Below are positions 9,901-16,335 of a stretch of DNA of 26,419 bases, piece after piece. The notes below the pieces were generated by a model, which was given only the letters and a program-made list of their open reading frames with translations, did no database searches and had not been told where the DNA came from. Source of the DNA: Willaertia magna (taxonomy: Eukaryota; Heterolobosea; Eutetramitea; Acrasida; Naegleriidae). The stretch is taken from assembly GCA_902984215.1 (NCBI GenBank), contig CADWAF010005442.1:1-26419 (forward strand), in the 5' to 3' direction. Within the stretch, counting starts at the first letter, position 1. Every line of letters starts with the position of its first letter. The translations under genes and the position numbers were made by a program.

Positions 9901-10704
9901 TAAATAATAAATCTTTCCCGCATTTTGTTTTGTTGTACCATAACGTTCTGGTTCTGACATTACCTTAGAAATCATTCTTTTATATAAAGTTAAATAATGT
10001 TGGAAATTATTGTTTTGTATAATAATTTCATCTAATGTAATTAATACAGTTAATAAATTGCCTAAAGTTTGATAAACAATATCTAAATGTACTACTCCTG
10101 AACTAAATGTACTTAATTGTTTATCTTTTAACATTTGAGGATTATATAGGCTTGCCAATTGTTGAATTGTATGTTTTACTACTAAATTACATCTTGCGCA
10201 AAAGTTCCATAAATCCATTAATAAAGGGATAGCCCTACCGAATTGTAATTGTTTTTCTCCTTCTAAATCTTCTTCCTCTTCTACTTGAATACCAAAGATA
10301 GATAATGGTGAATATAAATTGTTTTTAGCGAAAGAAATTAAGAAATTCATTTCTTCAATTAATTGAGCAAAAACTAATAAAACTTTCTTTAAAACTGCAT
10401 GTTCCGTTTGTAATAATTCATCATAATGAAGGGTTTCTATTGGAGTAAAATGGAATTGAATAATTGGATCGGATGTAGTAATAGTGTTAGTAGATGAATA
10501 ATTATTAATTTTAGTATATAATCCGTGAGTAACTACTTCATCTCTAAGACTTTCTTGAACATTACGAATTTTTTCATTATAGGATTGCAAAAAGGACTTT
10601 AAATTTTCATAATGTTGTTCTTGTGGTGTTAAATCTGGAGCTTCAATAAATTCATCATATAAATATGTATTTTGACCTCCAAATGTACTTCCTGCAACAG
10701 ACAT
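6922..10704 (-). CDS. WASHC4: WASH complex subunit 4 (SWIP / KIAA1033 homologue)
   Basis: 1260 residues from ATG 10704. The N-terminal region matches the family in order: a PIETLHYDELLQTEHAVLKK helix, GRAIPLLMDLWNFCARCN, HTIQQLASLYNPQ and the very characteristic LLTVLITLDEIIIQ (about 217-230), then YKRMI and LDDSIFKSCLNQ. Colinear similarity continues through RTHGTGIMNTTINFVYRYLG and KKLVKDIKNLGAASSGISYL to the C-terminal basic coiled stretch (EVEKKKKVEDELQTMK). WASHC4 is a large alpha-helical subunit of the pentameric WASH complex, which activates Arp2/3 on endosomes and so drives retrograde sorting and, in amoebae, late steps of phagocytic traffic. It is slightly longer than the roughly 1170-residue human protein because of two low-complexity inserts: Asn/Thr/Ser/Pro near 300-320 and Glu/Gly/Asn near 1053-1085. 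No introns. It is divergent from the cathepsin B-like gene. Confidence 0.95.
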   Translation of the reverse strand: MSVAGSTFGGQNTYLYDEFIEAPDLTPQEQHYENLKSFLQSYNEKIRNVQESLRDEVVTHGLYTKINNYSSTNTITTSDPIIQFHFTPIETLHYDELLQTEHAVLKKVLLVFAQLIEEMNFLISFAKNNLYSPLSIFGIQVEEEEDLEGEKQLQFGRAIPLLMDLWNFCARCNLVVKHTIQQLASLYNPQMLKDKQLSTFSSGVVHLDIVYQTLGNLLTVLITLDEIIIQNNNFQHYLTLYKRMISKVMSEPERYGTTKQNAGKIYYLLEKIEGDVLDDSIFKSCLNQAFDETIVYPGGSNNASTPTGNETPVSPTGEVSGEEIVNVTVQRNNVLKQEFEFQLKNYFSEIQNTFQNSLIVQLQVPNTPPTDIEKIEEFIGLTGLYILYVNLWMDHQSLKKFFKQIWEFQRKIPIIHLFGNTVFSPAEFLTTKIPDMMRIIGIKNPKKEIDSDRLRYLENLTKNFPIIISNLVLRIEVFQSRFESNLELIGKDSIALEATLILQGISLANQISYLIKTFFYIHILTGKSLNIEKVNYCCQAIEMLKSLEMSFVKKMTEQLGYHISVMLEFLTFKVQKFLTILRNRLSQTKKKQSNFDIDQLAGVLLSLHLLDSGSPSKKRLTLLKMALNVALFRTSGLFKDTEFFEVLENISKLEVLSNFTEHLYKYTDCSFLYWNRSIIPVFFGSIFENPSKVLQLTFMVKALQDPVYGILLSKRDASTPNGIHLKDGGKSLVDSYKNEIISHLTKNILDPLCQEIETDLRLNIHNANNNNDQLQKRKSVKGEALISTVKDVSLFFKTLQPMKFYDEYINVQKYVENYLSRTFYEFTVIANHDWKNYEEMRSLALQKYNLTLVNSYLPGQTLDQGLDVLEITRNIHTFVTKFSYHLNSNIFIEQPGKTDAKNLHVLNIRHVANSIRTHGTGIMNTTINFVYRYLGKKLYVFSQFLFDDHIKSLLIKDNRFYKEEALKLDNKFPFKKAKKLVKDIKNLGAASSGISYLDQFRLLITEIGNALGYVRMVRAGGLRYIADAIQFVPINSFPDIVDEEKSEGNEQNGPQEGGQEGNTDNTNNSGKVDANNISVLCKNIFSDETAEAANQLHQVVYNMTKISQSSKSDYFKTLETVFKNELQKEQNSHLKNFFIIIPALTLSFVDAMLISKDKMLRSGKEANFTDDGFALGVTFILKVLSQNGAFDSLHWFESVAKTLNEERNETRKKMSEVEKKKKVEDELQTMKLTLNRIDSYKREFELLFFSFSGAKVFFRD

Positions 10705-11132
10705 TTTCTAAATAATATTTAATATATAATTAATAGGAATTCACAAAATTTGTTGCCGATGCGTTTGTCCACAAAAAATTTTGATTTTTTTTAAAGATGA
10801 AAAATTAACCATGTGAATTTCGGAGAGCCAAACAACACAGCCTCGTGGAAAGAAGAACCCATTATTTAACAAACTCCAAGTGGTTCTGCTTAGGGAGGTG
10901 ATTCAGCTGGTTTTGCTTCATAAAATCTTTCGTTAGACAAGAATGCACAGAAAATAAAAGTCAACCAAAATGAAGGTTAAATCAGATCCTTTCCAACATC
11001 AATCAAACAGTAACTCCTATCAATTTCCATTGTAAAAAACCAATCGTCAAAATCGGAGAGTTTTGAAGCCTATAAAACCTATCCCGCCAATACCAATAAC
11101 TTTCACTCATCAAACAAAAAAAATAAAATAAA
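10705..11132. other. Divergent intergenic region, WASHC4 / cathepsin B
   Basis: 428 nt between two divergent starts, noticeably less AT-rich than other gaps. TCGGAGAG occurs twice (10820-10827 and 11053-11060). A TATA box lies near the cathepsin side. GGAGGTGATT at 10894-10903 recurs at 2081-2090. No coding frame or RNA gene is seen. Confidence 0.5.
11071..11077 (+). promoter_or_regulatory. TATA box of cathepsin B-like gene
   Basis: TATAAAA ends 55 nt before ATG 11133, with a C/A-rich leader (CACTCATCAAACAAAAAAAA) after it, the layout of a strongly expressed TATA promoter with a leader of about 30 nt. Confidence 0.55.
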
Positions 11133-12074
11133 ATGAGAGTTTTAGCTATTGCTGCAGTTCTTGCAATCTTAGCAACAGTTATCTTTGCTTTAGATAATAC
11201 TTATTTAAATTCCCCAGTCCATGATGCTGATTTAGTTGAATTAATCAACAGTCATCCAAGATCAACATGGAAAGCAACTGTCTATCCACAATTTGCTGAT
11301 AAGAAAATCAGAGATGTTAGAAAATTATTAGGTACTATCTTAATCCAAAAGGAAACTGATAGAACTCCAAAGGCAAAGAAAGCATTAAAGGGTTTCACTG
11401 CACCAGATAGTTTCGATGCAAGAACTAAATGGCCAACTTGTGTTCATCCAATCAGAGATCAACAACAATGTGGTTCATGTTGGGCATTCTCCGCATCTGA
11501 AGTTTTATCTGATAGATTCTGTATTGCATCAAACGGTAATACTGATGTTGTTTTATCCCCAGAATATATGTTAGAATGTGACTCAAGTGATTATGGTTGT
11601 GACGGTGGTTATTTAAACAATGCTTGGAACTTCTTAGCAACTACTGGTATCCCAACTGATGATTGTGATCCATATACTAGTGGTAATGGTTATGTTGGTT
11701 CATGTCCAAGATCTTGCAAGAATGGTCAATCATTAAAGTTATACAAGGCAAAGAATCCACAAAACATTGAAGGTGTTTCAAACATTCAAAATGAAATTAT
11801 GACTAATGGTCCAGTCCAATGTGCATTCTCAGTTTACAGAGATTTCATGTCATACAAATCTGGTGTTTATAGACATGTTTCTGGTGGTTTATTAGGTGGT
11901 CATGCAGTCAAGATGGTTGGTTGGGGTGTTGATACTAAATCAAATCTCCCATATTGGATTATTGCAAACTCATGGGGTCCATCTTGGGGTCTTTCTGGAT
12001 TCTTCTGGATCTTAAGAGGTAAGAATGAATGTGGTATTGAAGATAACGTCTGGGCAGGTCAAGCAGCTCTCTAA
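11133..12074 (+). CDS. Secreted cathepsin B-like cysteine protease (family C1A)
   Basis: 313 residues. A signal peptide (about 1-19, hydrophobic AIAAVLAILATVIFAL) is followed by a short cathepsin B-type propeptide (LVELINSHPRSTWKA, then KIRDVRKLLG). The mature enzyme begins near residue 90 (PDSFDARTKWP). The catalytic residues are Cys116 in QQCGSCWAFS, His257 in GGHAVKMVGWG and Asn279 in IIANSWG, with the oxyanion Gln at about 110. GCDGGY (155-160), the papain-family glycine turn, is present. The region where classical cathepsin B carries the His-His occluding loop is short (DDCDPYTSGNGYVGSC, no His), so dipeptidyl-carboxypeptidase activity is unlikely and it should act as an endopeptidase. 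Such enzymes work in lysosomes or are secreted by amoebae for digestion and tissue degradation. Codon choice is markedly richer in C-ending codons than its neighbours, suggesting high expression. AATAAA at 12084-12089 sits 10 nt past the stop. Confidence 0.95.
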   Translation: MRVLAIAAVLAILATVIFALDNTYLNSPVHDADLVELINSHPRSTWKATVYPQFADKKIRDVRKLLGTILIQKETDRTPKAKKALKGFTAPDSFDARTKWPTCVHPIRDQQQCGSCWAFSASEVLSDRFCIASNGNTDVVLSPEYMLECDSSDYGCDGGYLNNAWNFLATTGIPTDDCDPYTSGNGYVGSCPRSCKNGQSLKLYKAKNPQNIEGVSNIQNEIMTNGPVQCAFSVYRDFMSYKSGVYRHVSGGLLGGHAVKMVGWGVDTKSNLPYWIIANSWGPSWGLSGFFWILRGKNECGIEDNVWAGQAAL

Positions 12075-12135
12075 ATTATTTTCAATAAAATGTATTATTT
12101 ATTTTAACAAAATATTTAAGTGTGAACTTTTTACC

Positions 12136-12182
12136 AGTGTGAAATATTGACTTCTACTCGCAAAAAACCCCTGTTTCACGCT
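12136..12182 (+). repeat. Imperfect inverted repeat (11-bp stem, 25-nt loop)
   Basis: AGTGTGAAATA (12136-12146) can pair with TGTTTCACGCT (12172-12182) using two G-U pairs in plus-strand RNA. A second copy of AGTGTGAA at 12119-12126 could compete for the same partner. It lies about 50 nt past the cathepsin poly(A) signal. Function unknown. Confidence 0.35.
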
Positions 12183-12413
12183 AAAAAATGCCGATTACTT
12201 TAGGGAAAAATAAACTACCCGTACCTTTTAATAAAACAAAGGAAATTTAATTTCTTTTTCAATTAGAGAGATTGTTTGTTTTAACAAACCAATTCACAAC
12301 CAAGTCTTTTACAACTTCAAACAATGAATAATTAAATGCAAGTAGGTTTCAAACAATTTGTGAAGAACCTGCAATTTGGAAACTAAGTAATCAACACAAA
12401 ACGTCACAAAAAG

Positions 12414-12426
12414 TTGGGTAACCCAA
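12414..12426. repeat. Inverted repeat TTGGGT-A-ACCCAA
   Basis: Two 6-bp half-sites in perfect inverted orientation around one base, 212 nt upstream of ATG 12626. The geometry suits a dimeric DNA-binding protein rather than an RNA hairpin, because the spacer is too short for a loop. Confidence 0.35.
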
Positions 12427-12445
12427 AAACCAAAAGAAAAAAATC

Positions 12446-12473
12446 ACGATTCTCATAAAAATCCCGGAATCGT
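12446..12473. repeat. Inverted repeat ACGATTC...GAATCGT
   Basis: Perfect 7-bp arms at 12446-12452 and 12467-12473, separated by 14 nt, 20 nt downstream of the previous inverted repeat. Candidate regulatory site; chance is not excluded. Confidence 0.3.
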
Positions 12474-12548
12474 TACCTCCGTTACTAAACAAATAATTAT
12501 TAACATTTTTATTAGGGATCCACATTGTAAAGTATTGTCACAAAACAG

Positions 12549-12555
12549 TATTTAA
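12549..12555 (+). promoter_or_regulatory. TATA-like element of the 90-residue protein gene
   Basis: TATTTAA, 70 nt before ATG 12626, is followed by a C/A-rich leader similar to that of the cathepsin gene. TATTTAAA also precedes the polycationic protein gene (21228-21235). Confidence 0.35.
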
Positions 12556-12625
12556 CAAAAGCCACGCGTTACATTATACATTCACTTGCAAACAAAAAAA
12601 ACAACAAGCAACTTTAACAATAACA

Positions 12626-12898
12626 ATGGCTCCAAATCAAAGAGTTAACTTTAACACACTTTCTTACAGTGGATTCTACCGTCCAGCCAAACAAATTGGT
12701 ATCTTTGCTTCTTGTCTTTTATTTGCTTTCACTGTTAACAGAATCCAAACAAGTTTCCAACCAAAAGAATTATTTACACCAACTCAAGAAGTTAAAGATT
12801 TTTATGCTAAACATTATGTTAAATGTGGTGAAAATAAGGATACTTTAACTTGTGATTATGCACCAAATTTATATGCTCACTTCTCTAAGAGAGATTAA
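12626..12898 (+). CDS. Small single-pass membrane protein, unknown (90 aa)
   Basis: A 90-residue protein in a clean ATG frame with an A-rich leader (AACAATAACA), well-used codons and AATAAA at 12989-12994, so it looks expressed. It opens with a basic, acid-free segment (MAPNQRVNFN..., then FYRPAKQ), followed by one short hydrophobic span at about 24-37 (IGIFASCLLFAFTV). A polar C-terminal part has two cysteines, 67 and 76 (C-x8-C), and several Tyr/Lys. No cleavable signal peptide is evident. Size, single span and basic N-terminus resemble small lineage-specific subunits of mitochondrial respiratory complexes, but that is inference; I do not recognise the sequence. Confidence 0.75.
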   Translation: MAPNQRVNFNTLSYSGFYRPAKQIGIFASCLLFAFTVNRIQTSFQPKELFTPTQEVKDFYAKHYVKCGENKDTLTCDYAPNLYAHFSKRD

Positions 12899-13256
12899 AT
12901 TTTAAATTTTCGGCTTTATTTATTTATTGTGTGTGAAAAAACATGCATTTCGAAGAGCTCCTTTTTGTATAACAAATGTAACTTATTGAATAAAAAAAGT
13001 TATTGTCGGTGAAATGGTATTGTTTGTTCTTCAAAGTTGTTGTTTTAGATACTAGTGTATTATCAATGAATGGTAAATGAATGGTATTATAGAGGTAGGT
13101 CTAAATGGTTTGTTGTCGGTGGGATATGCTGCTAATCGGCGTATCCCTATTTAAACAAACAAGAAAACTTCTCATAATATTTTCAAGTCTAAACCCAAGA
13201 AGAAAAGTTTTCAACTGAAATCAGCTGACTACATGAAGTTATCATAAATTTCAACA
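12899..13256. other. Intergenic region between convergent genes
   Basis: 358 nt between two convergent genes. It holds the poly(A) signal of the 90-residue gene, a near-tandem AATGAATGGTA/AAATGAATGGTA pair near 13065-13085, TTGTCGGTG twice (13003-13011 and 13113-13121) and a strong stem-loop at 13121-13147. No coding frame is seen. Confidence 0.5.
13121..13147 (+). ncRNA. GC-rich stem-loop, possible structured RNA
   Basis: GGGATATGCTG pairs with CGGCGTATCCC over 11 continuous pairs with a 5-base loop, CTAAT. Two pairs are G-U in plus-strand RNA and would be A-C mismatches on the other strand, so if it is an RNA it should be plus-strand. It lies in the gap between convergent genes, about 130 nt past a poly(A) signal, and is far more GC-rich than its surroundings. 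No tRNA, C/D-box or other family is recognised. Confidence 0.35.
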
Positions 13257-15113
13257 TTAATTTTTTATTGACCAATCTTCATTAATATCTACTTGATAAT
13301 AAAACAAACAATAATCTCTCATACTCTTCCACAATAATAATTTATCATCTTTTATCATTGCTACCTTATTACCATTATTGTTCTTTTCTTCTAAGACTTT
13401 CTTCTTTGTTTCTTCAATCCTTCTTTTCAATCCATCAAAAGTCTGTTTAGCAATCTTTCCAACAGATAAACTACTAACAGCACTAAAAACAACTCCTTTC
13501 GTATTAGATATCCTAACATCTGTATATAAAGTACTATTCGTATCTAATCTATTATAAATCCTAGCTCCTACAGCAATAATTAAATCCTTTTTCTTATCAT
13601 CTCTATCATCTAACGTACAAGTCTTATAGAAATGAATTACTTCTTGTACTTTCTTACCAATATAATTAATCTTAACTGAAATTACATTTCTTAAAACTCT
13701 TCTTTTAAAAAGGGAACCAAAATTAAGAGTGGCTTCATGGACATAGGTTGGATACTTATGAACGGAACTACTTGTTTGAATTCCAGAGTAATCTGATTGT
13801 GTTTCTTCTTCTACTAAATCTGGAACGGTTCCTGGACTATCTAAAAGTGATTGACAGACAAGTTCTAAAGGAAAATTAAAGTGACCAACAATTTTATGGT
13901 TTCTCATATGTGGGATTGTTGTATAATCTTCGTTTTTACTTTTCCACATTTGGAAATCTTCTTGTGTATTTAATTTCTTTTTATGTAATTTCCAATCAGT
14001 TGTATTTTTTGTTAAAAACTTTACAAAATCAAAATCATTATCAATTACTAATTTTGTATTAAAATCATCATTTGTATATCTTGGTTTTTTTGTAAAATTT
14101 TTATATTTTTGTATACGTTTCTGTAAATTATCAAAAAGATATCCAGGACTATTACTTAATTCATTTACAATCCATTGTGTAATATATTTAGTATTTATAC
14201 TTTGATATAATTGGAAATGATTATAAACATCTAAATAAAACATGACACATAATTGTTTTAATCCATCTAATGATAAAACTGTAACTGTATTTTCTTGTGT
14301 AATGTCAACACAAAACTTGTTATCTTCCTTCTTTTCACGTTGTATTGCATCTTGTATATTTTGTAATTGTTGTTGTGATTCAAAACTGTTATTATTATTA
14401 ACAACAACAACGTTATTATTACTGTCAACAACACTTTGTGATTTTACATCACGTGTTTTATCGCAAAGTACTTTTTTTAACAATTCAGAGTTATCTATTA
14501 AATATTTTAATAATTCTTCATGTTGATTTAAAATATTATTAACATCTTCTAATTTCTCTAAAATTTCCTTTAAATTTAATAAATAAGGAAATTTTTCATC
14601 TTCATTAGAATAAAAAATATTATATTTCTTTAAAATTTTAAATAAATATCTATTTAAAGATTGAAATAAATCTTCTAAATTTAATACTCTTCTTATCTTA
14701 TCCTTATTTGGATCAAAAAACTCATCTAAAAATAATAATTTTTGAAAAATAAAATTTCCCTTCTTTTCGCCAAAACTTTCAATCAACCAATTCTCAAAAT
14801 TTTCACGTAAATGTTGGATACCAAAATATTTACTATCAACAAAAGTGAATTCACTTTCAGAAGTTTCAGAGTTTGATGATTGTGTGTTATAGCTTACAGT
14901 TGAGATATGATGGCTAGTTGCGTTGGAGAAGATATAACGAGAATTATAACTACTTATTGATAAACGACTATTGTCAAGACTGTTACGGCTATTATTATTA
15001 TTGTTATTAGAAGATGATGTGTTGGAGTGGTGATTAATGAGATAATTTGGATAGATTAAAAAACAAAGTGGTAGTCCTACAGGGGCATCATGTGTGGTAT
15101 TACTTCCAGTCAT
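13257..15113 (-). CDS. Paralogue A: multidomain protein, C-terminal START-like region (tentative)
   Basis: 618 residues from ATG 15113, clearly homologous along its length to the gene at 19147-21000. Blocks in order: N-terminal motif VGLPLCFLIYPNY (12-24); Ser/Asn-rich linker (30-60); HISTVSYN (69-76); a strongly conserved helical domain at about 97-220 (LRENFENWLIESFGEKKGNF and KLLFLDEFFDPNKDKIRR); an Asn/Gln-rich linker (230-250); a second helical block at 280-338 (LCVMFYLDVYNHFQLYQ, then SNSPGYLFDNLQKRIQKY) that faintly recalls the last helices of an RGS domain; and a C-terminal mixed alpha/beta region (about 370-575) whose pattern fits a START/Bet v1-like lipid-binding fold. The tail ends with YCLFYYQVDINEDW. 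No signal peptide or membrane span. Domain names are tentative; the paralogy is certain. Confidence 0.85.
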   Translation of the reverse strand: MTGSNTTHDAPVGLPLCFLIYPNYLINHHSNTSSSNNNNNNSRNSLDNSRLSISSYNSRYIFSNATSHHISTVSYNTQSSNSETSESEFTFVDSKYFGIQHLRENFENWLIESFGEKKGNFIFQKLLFLDEFFDPNKDKIRRVLNLEDLFQSLNRYLFKILKKYNIFYSNEDEKFPYLLNLKEILEKLEDVNNILNQHEELLKYLIDNSELLKKVLCDKTRDVKSQSVVDSNNNVVVVNNNNSFESQQQLQNIQDAIQREKKEDNKFCVDITQENTVTVLSLDGLKQLCVMFYLDVYNHFQLYQSINTKYITQWIVNELSNSPGYLFDNLQKRIQKYKNFTKKPRYTNDDFNTKLVIDNDFDFVKFLTKNTTDWKLHKKKLNTQEDFQMWKSKNEDYTTIPHMRNHKIVGHFNFPLELVCQSLLDSPGTVPDLVEEETQSDYSGIQTSSSVHKYPTYVHEATLNFGSLFKRRVLRNVISVKINYIGKKVQEVIHFYKTCTLDDRDDKKKDLIIAVGARIYNRLDTNSTLYTDVRISNTKGVVFSAVSSLSVGKIAKQTFDGLKRRIEETKKKVLEEKNNNGNKVAMIKDDKLLLWKSMRDYCLFYYQVDINEDWSIKN

Positions 15114-15655
15114 TTCTTATTTGTGTTTTATTGTTTTTTTGTTTTAGTGAGCTTTTATTTTTTATAATGTTTTTTTGTTCATTTCAATAGATTTTTGACT
15201 TGTCGGAGTCACAGGAGAGAAAGTGGCCTGCCGAAAAACCCATCGGTTTAAAAAGTACCATAACATTCTGTTTTTGACACATATAATTTGTTTATGGAAA
15301 CTAATTAGTTTTATTGTGTTAACTTTGGTAGTTATCATCTCTTTATTAACACAATTTGTTAATGAATTAAAGTTAAAAACTAATGAAATTGTTGTGCTGC
15401 AGTTGGAAATCGAAATGAATAATAATTGAGAAACATTTAATTGAAGTGAGGGAGATTTAAAGATAGAAATTTATACTTTTGTTCAATTACTTTTTATGTA
15501 CGATTTACTTTTTCAACGGTACTATTGTAAGAAAAAGAGTTTTTGACACAATTGATGTTTCATTTACCTTCATTCTTGTTTTCTTTTTAAAAAAAAAAAT
15601 CAAGTTGACCACCCAATATTAATAATAAATAACTATTAAATTATCAAGTAATAAA
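15114..15655. other. Divergent intergenic region, paralogue A / 168-residue gene
   Basis: 542 nt. It contains both promoters, T-rich on the paralogue side and with an A10 run at about 15589-15598 near the plus-strand gene. An open stretch at 15223-15429 has no suitable ATG and is not credited. No RNA gene or clear repeat seen. Confidence 0.5.
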
Positions 15656-16162
15656 ATGTATGGTAAATTATATAGTGTAAGAATTGCAAATGAATTAGAA
15701 GAACCTGTTGAAGTAATTGTCCATTATAAAAACGAAAGTGGCGATGAATTTGCTGACGGTCGCGTACTTGGCGTAAATAACTATCACTTCTTTCATCTTG
15801 TTCCCTCAAAGAAAGTTACCAAAGAAACTCATACTGAGGCATTAAGTGATATTAAAGAGAAAACTACAGCTGATGAAAAGGGACAGATACCTGTAGAACA
15901 AGAAGATATTGAGTTTGATTATGATTTGATTGAAAAAGCTTTTTTACATGTAATAAAAATTGAAGTAATTGATGAAGAGAATAGATTAACTATATTTCAT
16001 GAACCATTTGTGTATAGTAATGAATTAGTTGAAAATTTTAAGTTAGTTAAAGGTAAAGATGGTTATGTAGTGTTATTAATTTGTCCAACTAAGGTTGTAA
16101 AGAATAAATATGATTATTGTGGATTTTTCGATCATGAAAATCCAGAAATTTTAGGTTATTAA
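15656..16162 (+). CDS. Hypothetical protein, beta-rich (168 aa)
   Basis: A clean 168-codon frame starting at ATG after AAGTAATAAA and ending with AATAAA at 16189-16194. Alternating hydrophobic segments (KLYSVRIANELEEPVEVIVHY, FLHVIKIEVIDEENRLTIF, GYVVLLICPTKVV) suggest an all-beta or beta-sandwich fold, with an acidic, probably flexible centre at about 65-85. No signal peptide, membrane span or catalytic motif is visible. I do not recognise the family. It is convergent with the TPR gene, with 173 nt between stops. Confidence 0.75.
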   Translation: MYGKLYSVRIANELEEPVEVIVHYKNESGDEFADGRVLGVNNYHFFHLVPSKKVTKETHTEALSDIKEKTTADEKGQIPVEQEDIEFDYDLIEKAFLHVIKIEVIDEENRLTIFHEPFVYSNELVENFKLVKGKDGYVVLLICPTKVVKNKYDYCGFFDHENPEILGY

Positions 16163-16335
16163 TATAAATTGTAAAATATTATGTTTTTAATAAATATTTT
16201 TCTGCTTATACTACTTTATAATCTATTTAATAATAATACTTGAATATTTGAGTTATAGTCTGCCAATAAATTACCATATTATTTGTAAAATCATAGTTTT
16301 ACTTTCATTCAATATCACTTGTAATAATCCATTGA

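Larger units (their letters stand above)
12075..12625. other. Intergenic region between cathepsin B and 90-residue gene
   Basis: 551 nt without a credible reading frame. It begins with the cathepsin trailer and poly(A) signal, holds three inverted repeats (12136-12182, 12414-12426, 12446-12473), and ends with the promoter and A-rich leader of the next gene. Its GC content is higher than other gaps here, compatible with regulatory DNA or an unrecognised RNA gene. Confidence 0.5.

Noticed and set aside
14242..14526. 94-codon plus-strand frame, Cys/Leu/Thr-rich
   Set aside because: Antisense to the Asn/Gln-rich linker of paralogue A; its composition is explained by complementing AAC/CAA repeats.
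15223..15429. 68-codon open stretch with a hydrophobic centre between two divergent genes
   Set aside because: It begins at GTG, not ATG, has no homology I recognise and poor coding composition; a chance frame in AT-rich promoter DNA.
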